A stretch of DNA of 64,000 nucleotides from Thermococcus sp. P6 (GCF_002214525.1 NZ_CP015104.1:62001-126000), one strand, 5' to 3'; counted from the stretch's first letter, positions 34,841 to 45,362 are shown. A program made the numbers and translations. The notes: a model not told the origin generated them from the sequence alone.

Positions 34841-34904
34841 CTTCACCACTCCCCAAGTTCGTAGATGACCTTAACCTTCATCTTCACCACTCCCCAAGTT
34901 CGTA
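34823..34904. repeat. Perfect 41-bp tandem duplication at the gamma/biotin-carrier junction
   Basis: Positions 34823-34863 and 34864-34904 are identical. On the coding (minus) strand each copy holds the last six codons of the gamma subunit (YELGEW and stop), the ribosome site GGAGTGGTGAAG and the first six codons of the biotin carrier (MKVKVI). The upstream copy closes the gamma gene; the downstream copy starts the carrier gene. Confidence 0.97.
34843..34881 (-). other. 12-codon mini-ORF created by the duplication
   Basis: ATG of the upstream repeat copy reads MKVKVIYELGEW and stops in the duplicated TGA, which lies just before the true carrier start. It has the same ribosome site as the real gene, so ribosomes leaving the gamma gene may initiate here first. 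Whether it is translated is unknown. Confidence 0.5.
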
Positions 34905-35255
34905 GTTGAAGTCCTCAACGTCCTTCATTGCAGACTGGACGCCGTAGAGGCGCCAGGCGTCTGAAACCTTCCTCCTAAAGGGCAGGGGCCTGAGCTGTGA
35001 GGCCTTCTCGGAGACATAGGCGAGAATCGCGGCGGTTATTACCGCGAGGTCCTTTGGGGGTATGGAGGCCCTTTCCTCCACCTTGGCCTCAACCTCCCCT
35101 TCTTCAGGTCCAGGCGCTTCCCTCTCTACAAGCCGTCTCTCCAGCCATCCAACGAAGTAAAGGACGAGTGCCAGTACGCTGAGGACGATGAAGACCACCG
35201 TCACCCCGAGGACGGTTATGTCCAGCCCCTCAATGAACTCCGCCATGGACACCAT
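34884..35255 (-). CDS. Na+-decarboxylase gamma subunit (OadG family)
   Basis: 123 residues. One N-terminal membrane helix (ITVLGVTVVFIVLSVLALVLYFVGW), a charged linker rich in Glu/Pro (EAPGPEEGEVEAKVEE), then a soluble helical tail (PPKDLAVITAAILAYVSEKA). The subunit holds the carboxyltransferase to the membrane beta subunit. ATG 35255 has GAGGTGTGAGAA upstream. The last codons are part of the 41-bp duplication. Confidence 0.88.
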   Translation of the reverse strand: MVSMAEFIEGLDITVLGVTVVFIVLSVLALVLYFVGWLERRLVEREAPGPEEGEVEAKVEERASIPPKDLAVITAAILAYVSEKASQLRPLPFRRKVSDAWRLYGVQSAMKDVEDFNYELGEW

Positions 35256-35265
35256 TTCTCACACC

Positions 35266-36834
35266 TCACAGGGGTACGTTGCCGTGTTTCTTCGGGGGCA
35301 GTTTGACGCGCTTGCTCTCCATTGCCTCGAGTGCCATTATCACCTTCGCCCTCGTCTCGGCCGGGTCGATAACGTCATCTATGTAACCGCGCGAGGCGGC
35401 AACGTACGGGTTGGCGAAGCGCTCGCGGTACTCGGCTATCCTCTTCTGGCGGACCTCCTCGGGGTTCTCGGCGTTCGCTATCTCCTTCCTGAATATGATG
35501 TTTGCGGCCCCCTCGGGTCCCATAACCGCTATCTCCGCCGTCGGCCAGGCGAAGACGAAGTCCGCACCGAGGTGCTTGCTTCCCATCGCCAGATAGGCCC
35601 CTCCATAGGCTTTTCTGAGGATCACGGTAACCATCGGGACCGTGGCTTCCGAGTAGGCGTACAGGACCTTCGCACCGTGCCTTATGATCCCGCCGTATTC
35701 CTGCTGGGTGCCGGGCAGGTAGCCGGGAACGTCAACGAGGGTGACTATCGGAATGTTGAAGGCGTCGCAGGTTCTTACGAAGCGGGCGATCTTGTCGGAG
35801 CTGTCTATGTCCAGAACACCCGCAAGGTGTATCGGGTTGTTGGCCACTATACCCACCGTCCGGCCGTTCATCCTTCCGAACCCGACGACGGCGTTGGGGG
35901 CGAAGTGGGGCAGTATCTCGAGGAAATCCGGGTTTCCGTTCTCGTCCCTGTCCACGATCTCCCGGATTACGTTCCTCACGTCGTAGCCCTTGTTCGGGTC
36001 GTCGGGTACCACCGAGTAGAGGTCCGGGGTCTTCCTGAAGGGGGGGTCGTTGCTCTTAACCCTCGGCGGCTTCTCCATGTTGTTGGACGGAAGGTAACCC
36101 ACGAGCCTCCTTATGAGCATCAGGACCTCCTCATCGCTCTTCCCGATAAGGTGGGCCTGTCCGGAACGCTGGGCGTGAACCATGGCACCGCCGAGCTGTA
36201 TCGGGGTAACCTCAACCCCTGTTACGGCCTTGACCACCTGGGGACCGGTGATGAACATGAAGCTGGCAGGGTTATCCACCATGAGGATGAAATCCCCTAT
36301 CGCAGGGCTGTAAACGGCCCCACCGGCACACGGGCCCATGATAGCCGTTATCTGTGGAACCACCCCGCTCAGCAGTGTGTTCATCTTGAATATCTCACCG
36401 TAGCCCTTGAGGGAGTCAACGCCCTCCTGAATCCTCGCCCCTCCGGAGTCGTTGAGGCCTATAACAGGGGCTCCGGCCTCCATGGCGAGCTCCATGATCC
36501 GTTTGATCTTCATGGCGTGCATTTCCCCAAGGGAACCGCCCATGACGGTGAAATCCTGAGCGAAAACGAAAACGAGCCTCCCGTCGATCGTGCCGTAGCC
36601 GGTGATTACGCCGTCCGCCGGGAGCTCCCGCCTCTCCATTCCGAACTCTGTCGAGCGGTGTTTCACGAACATGCCCGTCTCAACGAAGCTTCCGGGATCG
36701 AGGAGTTTTTCTATTCTCTCCCTTGCGGTAAGCTTGCCCTTGGCGTGCTGCTTCTCGATGGCCTTTTCGCCACCCATACCCATAACCCTCTTCCTTCTCT
36801 CGTACAGGTCGTTGACCTTTTCCTCCATTGTCAT
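35266..36834 (-). CDS. Biotin-dependent acyl-CoA carboxyltransferase subunit (methylmalonyl-CoA decarboxylase alpha/PCC beta type)
   Basis: 522 residues, the standard length. Two crotonase-like halves: the N-half has ADGVITGYGTIDGRLVFVF, GLNDSGGARIQEGVDSL and the oxyanion site GPCAGGAVYSPA; the C-half has FGRMNGRTVGIVANNP and VPGYLPGTQQEYGGIIRHG, IVTLVDVPGY and RKAYGGAYLAMGSKHLGAD. It moves the carboxyl group from (methyl)malonyl-CoA to biotin. With the gamma, biotin carrier and beta genes downstream it forms a full Na+-pumping decarboxylase; the acyl group (methylmalonyl is the usual call) cannot be fixed from sequence. Confidence 0.94.
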   Translation of the reverse strand: MTMEEKVNDLYERRKRVMGMGGEKAIEKQHAKGKLTARERIEKLLDPGSFVETGMFVKHRSTEFGMERRELPADGVITGYGTIDGRLVFVFAQDFTVMGGSLGEMHAMKIKRIMELAMEAGAPVIGLNDSGGARIQEGVDSLKGYGEIFKMNTLLSGVVPQITAIMGPCAGGAVYSPAIGDFILMVDNPASFMFITGPQVVKAVTGVEVTPIQLGGAMVHAQRSGQAHLIGKSDEEVLMLIRRLVGYLPSNNMEKPPRVKSNDPPFRKTPDLYSVVPDDPNKGYDVRNVIREIVDRDENGNPDFLEILPHFAPNAVVGFGRMNGRTVGIVANNPIHLAGVLDIDSSDKIARFVRTCDAFNIPIVTLVDVPGYLPGTQQEYGGIIRHGAKVLYAYSEATVPMVTVILRKAYGGAYLAMGSKHLGADFVFAWPTAEIAVMGPEGAANIIFRKEIANAENPEEVRQKRIAEYRERFANPYVAASRGYIDDVIDPAETRAKVIMALEAMESKRVKLPPKKHGNVPL

Positions 36835-36884
36835 GAGAACTCCCCCTGACCCTTAGAGTATCAACCCACTTGTAGTTTGTAAAG

Positions 36885-36893
36885 TTTAAAAGA
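36885..36893 (-). promoter_or_regulatory. TATA box of the decarboxylase operon
   Basis: CTTTTAAAC-type element on the minus strand about 55 bases before ATG 36834, leaving a leader of roughly 25-30 bases with GGGGGAG. Confidence 0.5.
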
Positions 36894-36915
36894 GTTTTCA
36901 TACCCGCGAAATTCC

Positions 36916-36928
36916 GGAAAAGAAAAAA
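36916..36928 (-). terminator. T-rich terminator of the aIF2-beta gene
   Basis: TTTTTTCTTTTCC on the minus strand, a few bases after the stop codon. Confidence 0.55.
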
Positions 36929-36932
36929 GGCT

Positions 36933-37379
36933 TCAGAGGTGCTGGATCGGCGTTTCGGCACCACAGGCCTCGCACTTCAGGAAGTGGAAGCGCCCGCGCT
37001 TGATGATCTTTGTATCCGGGCTTCCGCAGACCGGGCAGATGACGTACTCCTTGAGGTACCTCTTCATCTTGTTGCCTATAAGGTAGGGCGTAAAGCGTCC
37101 CTGAAGGATCGCACGTCTTCCCTCGAGGGCGCCGGCCGTGCCGACCTCGCGCAGTATGAACTTGAGCAGGTGGTTGGGGTCCCTGTTCATAGCCTCCGCC
37201 ACATCGACGAAGTTCTCGATTATCGTCCTGCTTCCGGCTATCGTAACGACCGCCGCCGGGACCTCGAAACGGGAATCGTGATGCCTGACGTTCTCCGGGA
37301 GCTCCCCGTAAGCCTTCTCAAGCAGACCCTCGAAATCGTAAAAGTCAACCTCCTTCTCGCTCACTTTCCTCACCTCCAT
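36933..37379 (-). CDS. Translation initiation factor aIF2 beta subunit
   Basis: 148 residues. A short N-terminal helix for gamma-subunit binding ([18 protein letters not shown]), the alpha/beta core with [20 protein letters not shown], and a C-terminal C4 zinc ribbon [12 protein letters not shown] ... [13 protein letters not shown]. It is part of the heterotrimer bringing Met-tRNAi to the small subunit. A TATA box (GGTTATAAAC) ends only about 20 bases before the ATG and there is no RBS, so the mRNA is probably leaderless. Confidence 0.97.
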   Translation of the reverse strand: MEVRKVSEKEVDFYDFEGLLEKAYGELPENVRHHDSRFEVPAAVVTIAGSRTIIENFVDVAEAMNRDPNHLLKFILREVGTAGALEGRRAILQGRFTPYLIGNKMKRYLKEYVICPVCGSPDTKIIKRGRFHFLKCEACGAETPIQHL

Positions 37380-37398
37380 CCTAACTCCGGGGTTGCGT

Positions 37399-37408
37399 TT
37401 ATAACCTT
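37399..37408 (-). promoter_or_regulatory. TATA box of the aIF2-beta gene
   Basis: GTTATAAACG on the minus strand, close to the ATG at 37379, consistent with leaderless transcription. Confidence 0.55.
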
Positions 37409-37423
37409 TTGGAGTGGGGGGAA

Positions 37424-40400
37424 TCAGAGCACCCTGTAGAACCCGGCCCTCGGCTCGTATATCCGGGCATCACGCCTGAGGTCGCTCAGGAGCTTCTTTA
37501 TCTCGCTCTCCGAGCCGATGCCGGCCTGCTTGGCCGCCTCTATCACCTCATCCTCGGGGGCCCCGAACTCGCCCTCGCTCTCGAGTTTCTTTATGATGTC
37601 GATGATACGCTCTATCCTGTTTATCTTTCTGGAGCTCTTCCCCACCTCGAGTATGGAGACGTCAAGCGTTCCCTCCTCGTCAACGGCTATCTTCCCTATC
37701 ATCTCCTCGATTATTCCTATGGCGGCCCTGGCATCTTCTCTCTCCACGGTTTCGCTCAGCCTCATCCTCGCGTGCGCCTCGCTGAGCCTTATCAGGGCCT
37801 CGAGCTGTCTCGCCGTTATGGGGATCGGCTGAACCCCTTCCTCATCCCCGGATGTCCTGAAGCCCTTCCTCATCCTGACGTAGTACCTCTTCAGCTCTTC
37901 CATCGCTTCCCTGCTCATAACCGGGTGGATGTTCTTCCTCGCGTAGGCGATGTACTTCTTGAGCAGGTCGTAGGGTATCTTCGGCGTCACCACCTCGCTC
38001 TCTCCCCGCCTCACCCTGAGGATGTGCTCGGCTATGCTCGAATCGACCTTTTCATCGGGCTCGTCGAGGAGGAGGAAGATGAGGTCGAAACGGCTGAGCA
38101 ACGTTGGAGGCAGTTCAAGCTGCTCCGGGAGGGATTTATGGCGGTTAAAACGTCCGTATTTTGGATTCGCCGCCGCTATGACGGTTGTCCTTGCGTTGAG
38201 CGTTGCAGTTATGCCGGCCTTGGAGATGCTTATCGTCTGCTGCTCCAGAGCCTCGTGTATAGCACTCCTGTCCCTCTCGCTCATCTTGTCGAACTCGTCT
38301 ATGAGGGCGAAGCCGCCGTCAGCGAGAACCAGAACCCCCGCCTCCAGCACCCACGAGCCTGTAAACTCGTCCCTGACGGCTGCCGCGGTCAAACCGGCGG
38401 CCGAACTGCTCTTGCCGCTCGTGTAAATCGCCCTTGGTGCCAGGTTGGCCACGTAACGGAGGATCTGGCTGTTGTGAACGAACACGTCGTTGGCTATGAA
38501 GTTGTGGTGCTCCGGAATCTGCAGGTCGTAAACCCACGGGCGTTCCGGTTCGTATTCCTCCTTCTCCACAACCCTATCCCAGAAGATGTCCGATTCAGCG
38601 AGGAGTTTGAGGAATCCAAGTTCGGGGGTTTTCTTTTCTCCAAGCCTTTCCACGATCCTTTTGAGTTCCCTTTTGCCCGGTGCCTTCCCTTTTACCCCCA
38701 CCTTCTCGAGGAGTTCTTCAACCCCCGGGATGAGGTCCTCCAGCTCGTTCCCTGGAGCCGGAGGTAGTCTTTCGAGGACTTCGGCTCTGGAAAGCCTGCG
38801 GAACCCTATCCTCTCCATGAACAGGATCGCATCCTCTCCGGATATGGAAAGCCGGTAGGAGGTTTTTCCGCCGGTTTTAATCTCCCGGATCCGGGACTTC
38901 ACGCCGAAGCGCAGGAGCAGGTGCATTATTCCTTTGAGGGTTTCTACACCGTCTTCCACCACGATACTTCCTTCCCTCAGGCTTCCCCTTTCCTCGAAGT
39001 AGCCCCTCAGGAACTCCCTCAGTTCCTCCCTTCCGGCGACGAAGAGCTCCGGGGGAAGCTCCTCCCCTTTAAGCGGCGCGGAAGGTGTGCTGGAGTACCT
39101 TCCGGATTTACCCTCTACCGGCAGGGTTCCGGGCACGGCTATGAAGTCCCCCACCTTCAGTTCCCGGGCCTTTCTCGTCTTGAAGCTGCCCCCTTCAAGC
39201 GTGAAGAAGGGATGGGTCGGCGTTACCCTGATCTCCCTCCCGCTCAGGGTTCTTATCAGGTACATCCTCTCCGGGGCCGTCCTCTTCCACGCCAGATCCG
39301 CCCTGACCTTCCTGACCTTCAGCGTCCGGGCGTCGAGGGCGTAAAGCTCGAGGTCAAGGGGTGCGTAGAAGCCGTCATCGACCTTCCCGAGGTTCCCCCT
39401 TCTCCTCGCCCTCTCAACCGCTTCCTCGACAATTTCACCGATCTTTCTCAGGCTTCCATCCGCGAGGAGGACCCTTGTGTCATGGTCAACGCACTTGGCA
39501 ACGCCGGGGTCCCCGACGAGCAGGACGTGGCTCTCGCCCCTCAGCCTCGTGCCATCCGGCAGGACCCTCTGGACGCCGCCGAAGAGCGCCAGAGCGATGC
39601 CCTTCTTGACGGTCTTATGGCCCCAGATGGCCGGGGCTATGGAATCCACTATGGCATCCACTATGTCCTTTCTCCGGGAAAGCTCCCGGATCTTCTGCTC
39701 GTCCTCCGGTGATATCTCGAGCTCCTCTATCTCCTTGCTGATCTGTTCTATGTGGTTTACCTCCAGAACCTTCCGGAAGATGGGCCTCTTGTCCTTCTGC
39801 TCGAGGATGACCCTGAGGATCCCGGTGACCAGAACCCTGTCTCCCGGAAGGGCCGTGTCAACGAGGTCATCGAGGAGTATCGCATCGACAAAACGTGGCA
39901 TCTGGCCCCCTTTGAGGCTCTCCGGCCTGTCCTGAAGGCGGAAGCTCTGAAAGTTTAGGAACCCGCTCTTCTCGACGTCGAGGATTATGTTCCTCGAACC
40001 GCAGGAATCGCATTTGGTCGGCCGAACTATGTTCTCGTAGGGCCTCTGGAGTCTCACCATCTCGTTACCGCAGTCCCTGCATACGAAGACGGCCCTCTCG
40101 ACGAAGGGCTTCACCTCGCTCACGCGGGTGATTATGCCCTCAACCTGAACGAACCTGTTTATGTGCTCGCTCCCCAGTTCCTTCACGAGGAGAGTCCGGG
40201 GAAGGTTGTAGAACCTTGCGTGAACCTTGAACTCCTCCTCCCTCAGGAGGGGTGGTTCGCGGAGGATTATCTGGATCGCATCCTCGGCCGCGAGTATGCT
40301 CTCCTCGGGGTTCTTAAGGAGCTCCCCGGCCAGCTCCGGATCGAAGGAGTTGAGGTGCGTCCAGTCAATCGTCAGGGAGCGCTTCGGAGTCAGGGTGAGC

Positions 40401-40501
40401 AGGTCCCTGAGCCTGTTAAGGTAAACCTCGTCCCCGTCGTCGCTAACGTATTCCCTCAGAAAGCGGGCGAAACGCTCTATCATCTCCTCCCTTTCCATCA
40501 T
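37424..40501 (-). CDS. mcm: MCM replicative helicase precursor with one intein
   Basis: 1025-residue precursor; excision of 341 residues leaves 684, normal for Thermococcales MCM. N-terminal OB region with a C4 zinc motif ([11 protein letters not shown] ... CDSCGSRNI), then AAA+ core: Walker A GDPGVAK/SQ split by the intein, Walker B LIDEFDKM, sensor 1 [10 protein letters not shown], arginine finger LLSRFDLIF, and a C-terminal winged helix ([27 protein letters not shown]). It unwinds DNA at the fork as a hexamer with GINS and Cdc45/GAN. Its ATG overlaps the gins23 stop by 4 bases, as in the TK1619-TK1620 pair. Confidence 0.97.
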   Translation of the reverse strand: MMEREEMIERFARFLREYVSDDGDEVYLNRLRDLLTLTPKRSLTIDWTHLNSFDPELAGELLKNPEESILAAEDAIQIILREPPLLREEEFKVHARFYNLPRTLLVKELGSEHINRFVQVEGIITRVSEVKPFVERAVFVCRDCGNEMVRLQRPYENIVRPTKCDSCGSRNIILDVEKSGFLNFQSFRLQDRPESLKGGQMPRFVDAILLDDLVDTALPGDRVLVTGILRVILEQKDKRPIFRKVLEVNHIEQISKEIEELEISPEDEQKIRELSRRKDIVDAIVDSIAPAIWGHKTVKKGIALALFGGVQRVLPDGTRLRGESHVLLVGDPGVAKCVDHDTRVLLADGSLRKIGEIVEEAVERARRRGNLGKVDDGFYAPLDLELYALDARTLKVRKVRADLAWKRTAPERMYLIRTLSGREIRVTPTHPFFTLEGGSFKTRKARELKVGDFIAVPGTLPVEGKSGRYSSTPSAPLKGEELPPELFVAGREELREFLRGYFEERGSLREGSIVVEDGVETLKGIMHLLLRFGVKSRIREIKTGGKTSYRLSISGEDAILFMERIGFRRLSRAEVLERLPPAPGNELEDLIPGVEELLEKVGVKGKAPGKRELKRIVERLGEKKTPELGFLKLLAESDIFWDRVVEKEEYEPERPWVYDLQIPEHHNFIANDVFVHNSQILRYVANLAPRAIYTSGKSSSAAGLTAAAVRDEFTGSWVLEAGVLVLADGGFALIDEFDKMSERDRSAIHEALEQQTISISKAGITATLNARTTVIAAANPKYGRFNRHKSLPEQLELPPTLLSRFDLIFLLLDEPDEKVDSSIAEHILRVRRGESEVVTPKIPYDLLKKYIAYARKNIHPVMSREAMEELKRYYVRMRKGFRTSGDEEGVQPIPITARQLEALIRLSEAHARMRLSETVEREDARAAIGIIEEMIGKIAVDEEGTLDVSILEVGKSSRKINRIERIIDIIKKLESEGEFGAPEDEVIEAAKQAGIGSESEIKKLLSDLRRDARIYEPRAGFYRVL
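38471..39493 (-). mobile_element. Intein in MCM Walker A motif, endonuclease apparently decayed
   Basis: Residues 337-677, 341 residues, inserted in GDPGVAK/SQ. It starts with Cys ([15 protein letters not shown]), has block [10 protein letters not shown] with TxxH, and ends VFVHN followed by Ser, so splicing residues are complete. I find no first LAGLIDADG motif; the only candidate, [11 protein letters not shown], has Arg where the catalytic Asp of GDG should be. Base composition looks like the host gene, unlike the polB intein, which suggests long residence. Confidence 0.93.
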
Positions 40502-40992
40502 TCCTCACCGAGCCACTCGTTTCTGATCTTTGAAAGCTGCAGGTACACGTTCCTCTCCCCGGGCGATAGCCTCGATAGGAGCTCCAGACTGCCGGGTCTC
40601 AGCAGGACGGCCTTCAGTATCTTGTTGAAGCGGATCAGCTTCAGATGTTCCAGCTTCTTCTTCAGGTTGGCGAGCTTCGTCAGTTTGACGTTTATCGTCT
40701 CTATCCCTTCCCCGGCGTTCCTTTTGACGTAGTTCTCGAGGTAGTAGATGTAGAACCCGGCCCTGTCGTACAGTCCCGCCGGCAGGGGCATCAGGGGCTC
40801 GTTGTTCATCTCATCTGCTATCGCCCTGTCTATCTCGCCTATCACCTTATCCGTTTCATCCACCACATCCACGACCCCGCTCTCCCAGAGCTCCCTTGCC
40901 TTCCAGTCCTCGACCAGAATCACGTCCCCGCTACTCCAGTCGCCGAAGGGCCTGAGGACCTTGACCGCTATTCTCGCCCTGCCCGTGAACAT
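40498..40992 (-). CDS. gins23: GINS complex subunit Gins23
   Basis: 164 residues with the B-then-A domain order of archaeal Gins23: small beta domain (VKVLRPFGDWSSGDVILVEDWKA) followed by the helical A domain (AGLYDRAGFYIYYLENYVKR ... [12 protein letters not shown]). It joins Gins51 to activate MCM. GGTGATGGT precedes the ATG and its stop overlaps the mcm start (ATGA), so the two are co-translated. An 8-bp inverted repeat covers the start codon and leader. Confidence 0.93.
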   Translation of the reverse strand: MFTGRARIAVKVLRPFGDWSSGDVILVEDWKARELWESGVVDVVDETDKVIGEIDRAIADEMNNEPLMPLPAGLYDRAGFYIYYLENYVKRNAGEGIETINVKLTKLANLKKKLEHLKLIRFNKILKAVLLRPGSLELLSRLSPGERNVYLQLSKIRNEWLGEE

Positions 40993-41017
40993 ACCATCAC
41001 CGTCTTAAGGATGGTAT
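40991..41017. repeat. Perfect 8-bp inverted repeat over the gins23-mcm start region
   Basis: ATACCATC (40991-40998) and GATGGTAT (41010-41017), spacer 11 bases. It includes two bases of the gins23 start codon and part of its ribosome site and lies 20-45 bases downstream of the TATA box, covering the predicted transcription start. Either a repressor operator or an RNA hairpin (inference). Confidence 0.65.
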
Positions 41018-41033
41018 CATCGAATGCTTTTAA

Positions 41034-41040
41034 CTTTATA
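41034..41040 (-). promoter_or_regulatory. TATA box of the gins23-mcm operon
   Basis: TATAAAG on the minus strand, 45 bases before the gins23 ATG; a second TTAAAAG lies just inside. Confidence 0.55.
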
Positions 41041-41059
41041 GGCATCCGGAACGGTTAAC

Positions 41060-41068
41060 CCTATAAGT
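41060..41068 (+). promoter_or_regulatory. TATA box of the phosphoesterase gene
   Basis: CCTATAAGT about 34 bases before ATG 41098; GGTGAGAGC is the ribosome site. Confidence 0.55.
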
Positions 41069-41097
41069 CATTACTGCAAATACATCCCGGTGAGAGC

Positions 41098-41610
41098 ATG
41101 CTGATAGGGATAATGAGCGATACCCACGACAACCTGCCGGCCATAAGGAAGGCCGTCAACCTGTTCAACGGGAGCAACGTCGAGCTGGTACTCCACGCGG
41201 GCGACTTCGTGGCGCCCTTCGTTGCAAAAGAGCTTAGAAAGCTCGAGGCCCCGTTAAAGGGGGTCTTTGGCAACAACGACGGCGAAAGGAAGGGCCTCTA
41301 CGAGGCGCTTGGAATATACGACGAGATACTCGAGGTGGAAGCGGACGGTATGAAGATCGTGGTAACCCATGGAACGGACGAGCGCATCGTCCGTGCACTG
41401 ACGAGGAGCAACCTTTACGACGTCGTCGTGGTCGGCCATACCCACCGCTACGAGATACGCGAGGAGGGGCGCACGGTACTCGTTAACCCGGGGGAGGTCT
41501 GCGGTTACGTCACCGGCGTCAGGAGCGTGGCCTTCCTCGACACGAGGAAGAGGGAAGTGAGGATAGTCAACCTCGACACCGGGGAGCTCTTAGGGGCCAT
41601 GAGCCTCTAA
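41098..41610 (+). CDS. YfcE/MJ0936-type metallophosphoesterase
   Basis: 170 residues containing every metallophosphoesterase motif: SDTHDNLPAI, HAGDFVAPF, GNNDGER, VTHGT and VGHTHRYEI. Compact single-domain members such as MJ0936 hydrolyse phosphodiesters (bis-pNPP, cyclic nucleotides) with Mn2+ or Ni2+; the cellular substrate is unknown. The unknown gene downstream follows after 18 bases and is likely co-transcribed. Confidence 0.95.
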   Translation: MLIGIMSDTHDNLPAIRKAVNLFNGSNVELVLHAGDFVAPFVAKELRKLEAPLKGVFGNNDGERKGLYEALGIYDEILEVEADGMKIVVTHGTDERIVRALTRSNLYDVVVVGHTHRYEIREEGRTVLVNPGEVCGYVTGVRSVAFLDTRKREVRIVNLDTGELLGAMSL

Positions 41611-41628
41611 CGGTAGGGGAGGAACCTC

Positions 41629-42468
41629 ATGGATCCCGGGGATATTCTCGTCCCGAAGGAGAGGACCGATGCGGTCGTGATGGTGGGCGTTGACAGGGAT
41701 GAACGCGTGGAGTTCATCAAGGTCTACGCGGTCAGCGAGGAAAGGGCCAGAGAAACCCTCAGAGATTTCTTCAACGCAGGGGGCCTCTTCCCCAGCGATT
41801 ACTTGATAGTGAGCAGCGGTATCGAGGAAGTGGGGGACAGGAAGGCCATAACCACGGCGGGCGAGGCAGAGCTGAGTTCCTTCCTTGGCCGGCTCGGGCT
41901 GAAGCTCCTCTCCAACGGAGTTCTATATCTCGAAGGCGTCGACAGGCTCTACCAGTTCACGCTCGTCAGCGAGGACCTATACAAAAAGCTCTCCAGAAAA
42001 CCCGGGGGAGAGGAGAGAAAGGGGGACTTCAATGCCCTTGATGTCCTCTCCCTCGGGGTTGACGTCATCGTGGAGAACCTGAGGGGTATCGAGCTCGAGG
42101 AGGTGGTTCCAGAGGGCTCCATACTCCTCAGGGAGCCCGATCCGGGGGAACTCTGGAGAATCCTCAGGGAGGAAAGGGATTCCCCGGTGGTGGTGGAGAC
42201 GAAGAACGCAGAAACCTACTCCTCTCTGGATTTCCCGGCCATCGTCCGCCTCCCTCCCCTCACGGTGGAGGAGTTTGTAGCTGAGCTTTCGGAGAGGCTG
42301 GGTTTCCACGTTGAGCCGGACCACTTCGCCGGCTATCCTCCCGAGAGGCTCAACCTGAGAAACGTGAAGGCCCTCGCGGACCTCGTTAAGGCCCTGATGG
42401 ACCGCAGAGGTCTTTCCCCCGATGAAGCCCTCCGCCTTGCGGTGAGGCTCAACCTCGGAGAGCTTTGA
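41629..42468 (+). CDS. Unknown protein downstream of the phosphoesterase
   Basis: 279 residues, MDPGDILVPKERTDAVVMVG ... RLNLGEL. The first 120 residues look alpha/beta (DAVVMVGVDRDERVEFIKVY), the middle has short strands ending in VVVETKNAETYSSLDFPAIVRLPPLTVEEFV, and the C-terminal 70 residues are helical (LNLRNVKALADLVKALMDRRG), resembling the lid of a degenerate AAA/P-loop protein, but no Walker A is visible. RBS GGGGAGGAACCTC. The 3' end overlaps the convergent gene by 20 bases. No family recognised. Confidence 0.75.
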   Translation: MDPGDILVPKERTDAVVMVGVDRDERVEFIKVYAVSEERARETLRDFFNAGGLFPSDYLIVSSGIEEVGDRKAITTAGEAELSSFLGRLGLKLLSNGVLYLEGVDRLYQFTLVSEDLYKKLSRKPGGEERKGDFNALDVLSLGVDVIVENLRGIELEEVVPEGSILLREPDPGELWRILREERDSPVVVETKNAETYSSLDFPAIVRLPPLTVEEFVAELSERLGFHVEPDHFAGYPPERLNLRNVKALADLVKALMDRRGLSPDEALRLAVRLNLGEL

Positions 42469-43036
42469 AGTGGAGATGCACCTTCTCCCTGAACTCCCGG
42501 TTGTGCCTGCCGAGGGCCATACTCACGAGTTCCCGCAGCTTTTCTTCACCCACCAGATAAAGGATGAGAAGGCCCTGATCAGCGGTTACCTCCGAGAGGA
42601 ACGCCGTTCTTTCGAGGAAGTCCCTTCTGCTTCTGGACTTCCAGAGTTCCACGATCCTCTCAAGGTCCTGAACGATCGCTCCCCTCCTCCTCTCGAACTC
42701 CAGCCAGTCGATTGAAACCCTCTCCCCGGGGGACACGTACCTTCCCGGGCTTTCGAGGTAGGGTCTCAGCCCCTCCCCGGCTCTGGAATTGAGGAGCCTT
42801 TTACGGAACCTTTCAACGGCAGCGTAATCGTCCTGAAGACGCTTTTTATTCACCATGTCAAGGGCATCGAAAAGGGCTACGGTGGTGAGGTAGCAGAGGG
42901 CCGGGAACGGAAGCTCCGGGAGATCCAGAACGCATTTTCCGACCTTTATCCTGGCCCCCTTCCTCCTCTCAAGGCCCTCCAGCACCATTCCCAGAGGATA
43001 GCTAAGGCTTTTCACGCAGAATTCGAGCCCGTCCAT
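42449..43036 (-). CDS. Unknown helical protein
   Basis: 195 residues, MDGLEFCVKSLSYPLGMVLEG ... HLHFKALRG. Mostly helical, with an aromatic/hydrophobic helix (FPALCYLTTVALFDALDMV) near residue 50, too polar around it for a clear membrane segment, and basic helices after it (NKKRLQDDYAAVERFRKRLL). GGTGGGGAC precedes the ATG. No motif or family recognised. Confidence 0.7.
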   Translation of the reverse strand: MDGLEFCVKSLSYPLGMVLEGLERRKGARIKVGKCVLDLPELPFPALCYLTTVALFDALDMVNKKRLQDDYAAVERFRKRLLNSRAGEGLRPYLESPGRYVSPGERVSIDWLEFERRRGAIVQDLERIVELWKSRSRRDFLERTAFLSEVTADQGLLILYLVGEEKLRELVSMALGRHNREFREKVHLHFKALRG

Positions 43037-43083
43037 GTCCCCACCATCCGAAGTTCCGGGATAATGCTAAAAGGGTTTCGTCA

Positions 43084-43091
43084 GGTTTTTA
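43084..43091 (+). promoter_or_regulatory. TATA-like element of rtcA
   Basis: GTTTTTAG about 37 bases before the rtcA ATG, followed by AAGGTGAGAGG as ribosome site. Confidence 0.45.
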
Positions 43092-43115
43092 GATGGTCTT
43101 TTCCTTTTACCCTAA

Positions 43116-45001
<1,886 letters not shown>

Positions 45002-45010
45002 GCCATCACC

Positions 45011-45319
45011 TCACGATCTGTAAACCTCAAGCTCCTCCCCCTCCTCACAGGGAATCCATTTTTCAAGCGTTATGGCAACCCTGTCTCCCTCAACCGCGAA
45101 GTCCACCCTCCGGCCGTCGAGTTCCATCCACATTATAGGGCTTACTCCCTTCCCCCTCACCTTGTAGCCCGGGTATATGAGCCCTTCGACCACCTCCCCC
45201 ACGAGAACCGGCCCGGAGGGGGTTTTAAGGGATTCCTCGACCCTGAACCTGCCCACGGGTTCCCTCGAGGCCACCTCCGTGTTCTCCCCCCTCCGGAAGA
45301 TCCGCTTCAGGAGCCGCAA
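45011..45319 (-). CDS. Pbp11-like tRNA-binding protein
   Basis: 102 residues; a basic N-terminus (RLLKRIFRRGENTEV) and an EF-Tu domain II-like beta barrel: SREPVGRFRVEESL, VGEVVEGLIYPGYKVRGKG and FAVEGDRVAITLE. It resembles the Thermococcales family I remember as Pbp11; that name is from memory. The start is TTG following GGTGGTGAAG, the same pattern as other genes here; the ATG at 45352 lies near the transcription start predicted from the TATA box. Confidence 0.72.
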   Translation of the reverse strand: MRLLKRIFRRGENTEVASREPVGRFRVEESLKTPSGPVLVGEVVEGLIYPGYKVRGKGVSPIMWMELDGRRVDFAVEGDRVAITLEKWIPCEEGEELEVYRS

Positions 45320-45362
45320 CTTCACCACCTTACGATTCCTTCGGTACTCCAAGTAGTTCCCC

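Noticed and set aside
35188-36849. A 553-codon open frame opposite the carboxyltransferase gene
   Set aside because: It is exactly antisense to a clear 522-residue enzyme; long antisense frames are common in this GC-rich, biased coding DNA, and its protein has no recognisable motif.
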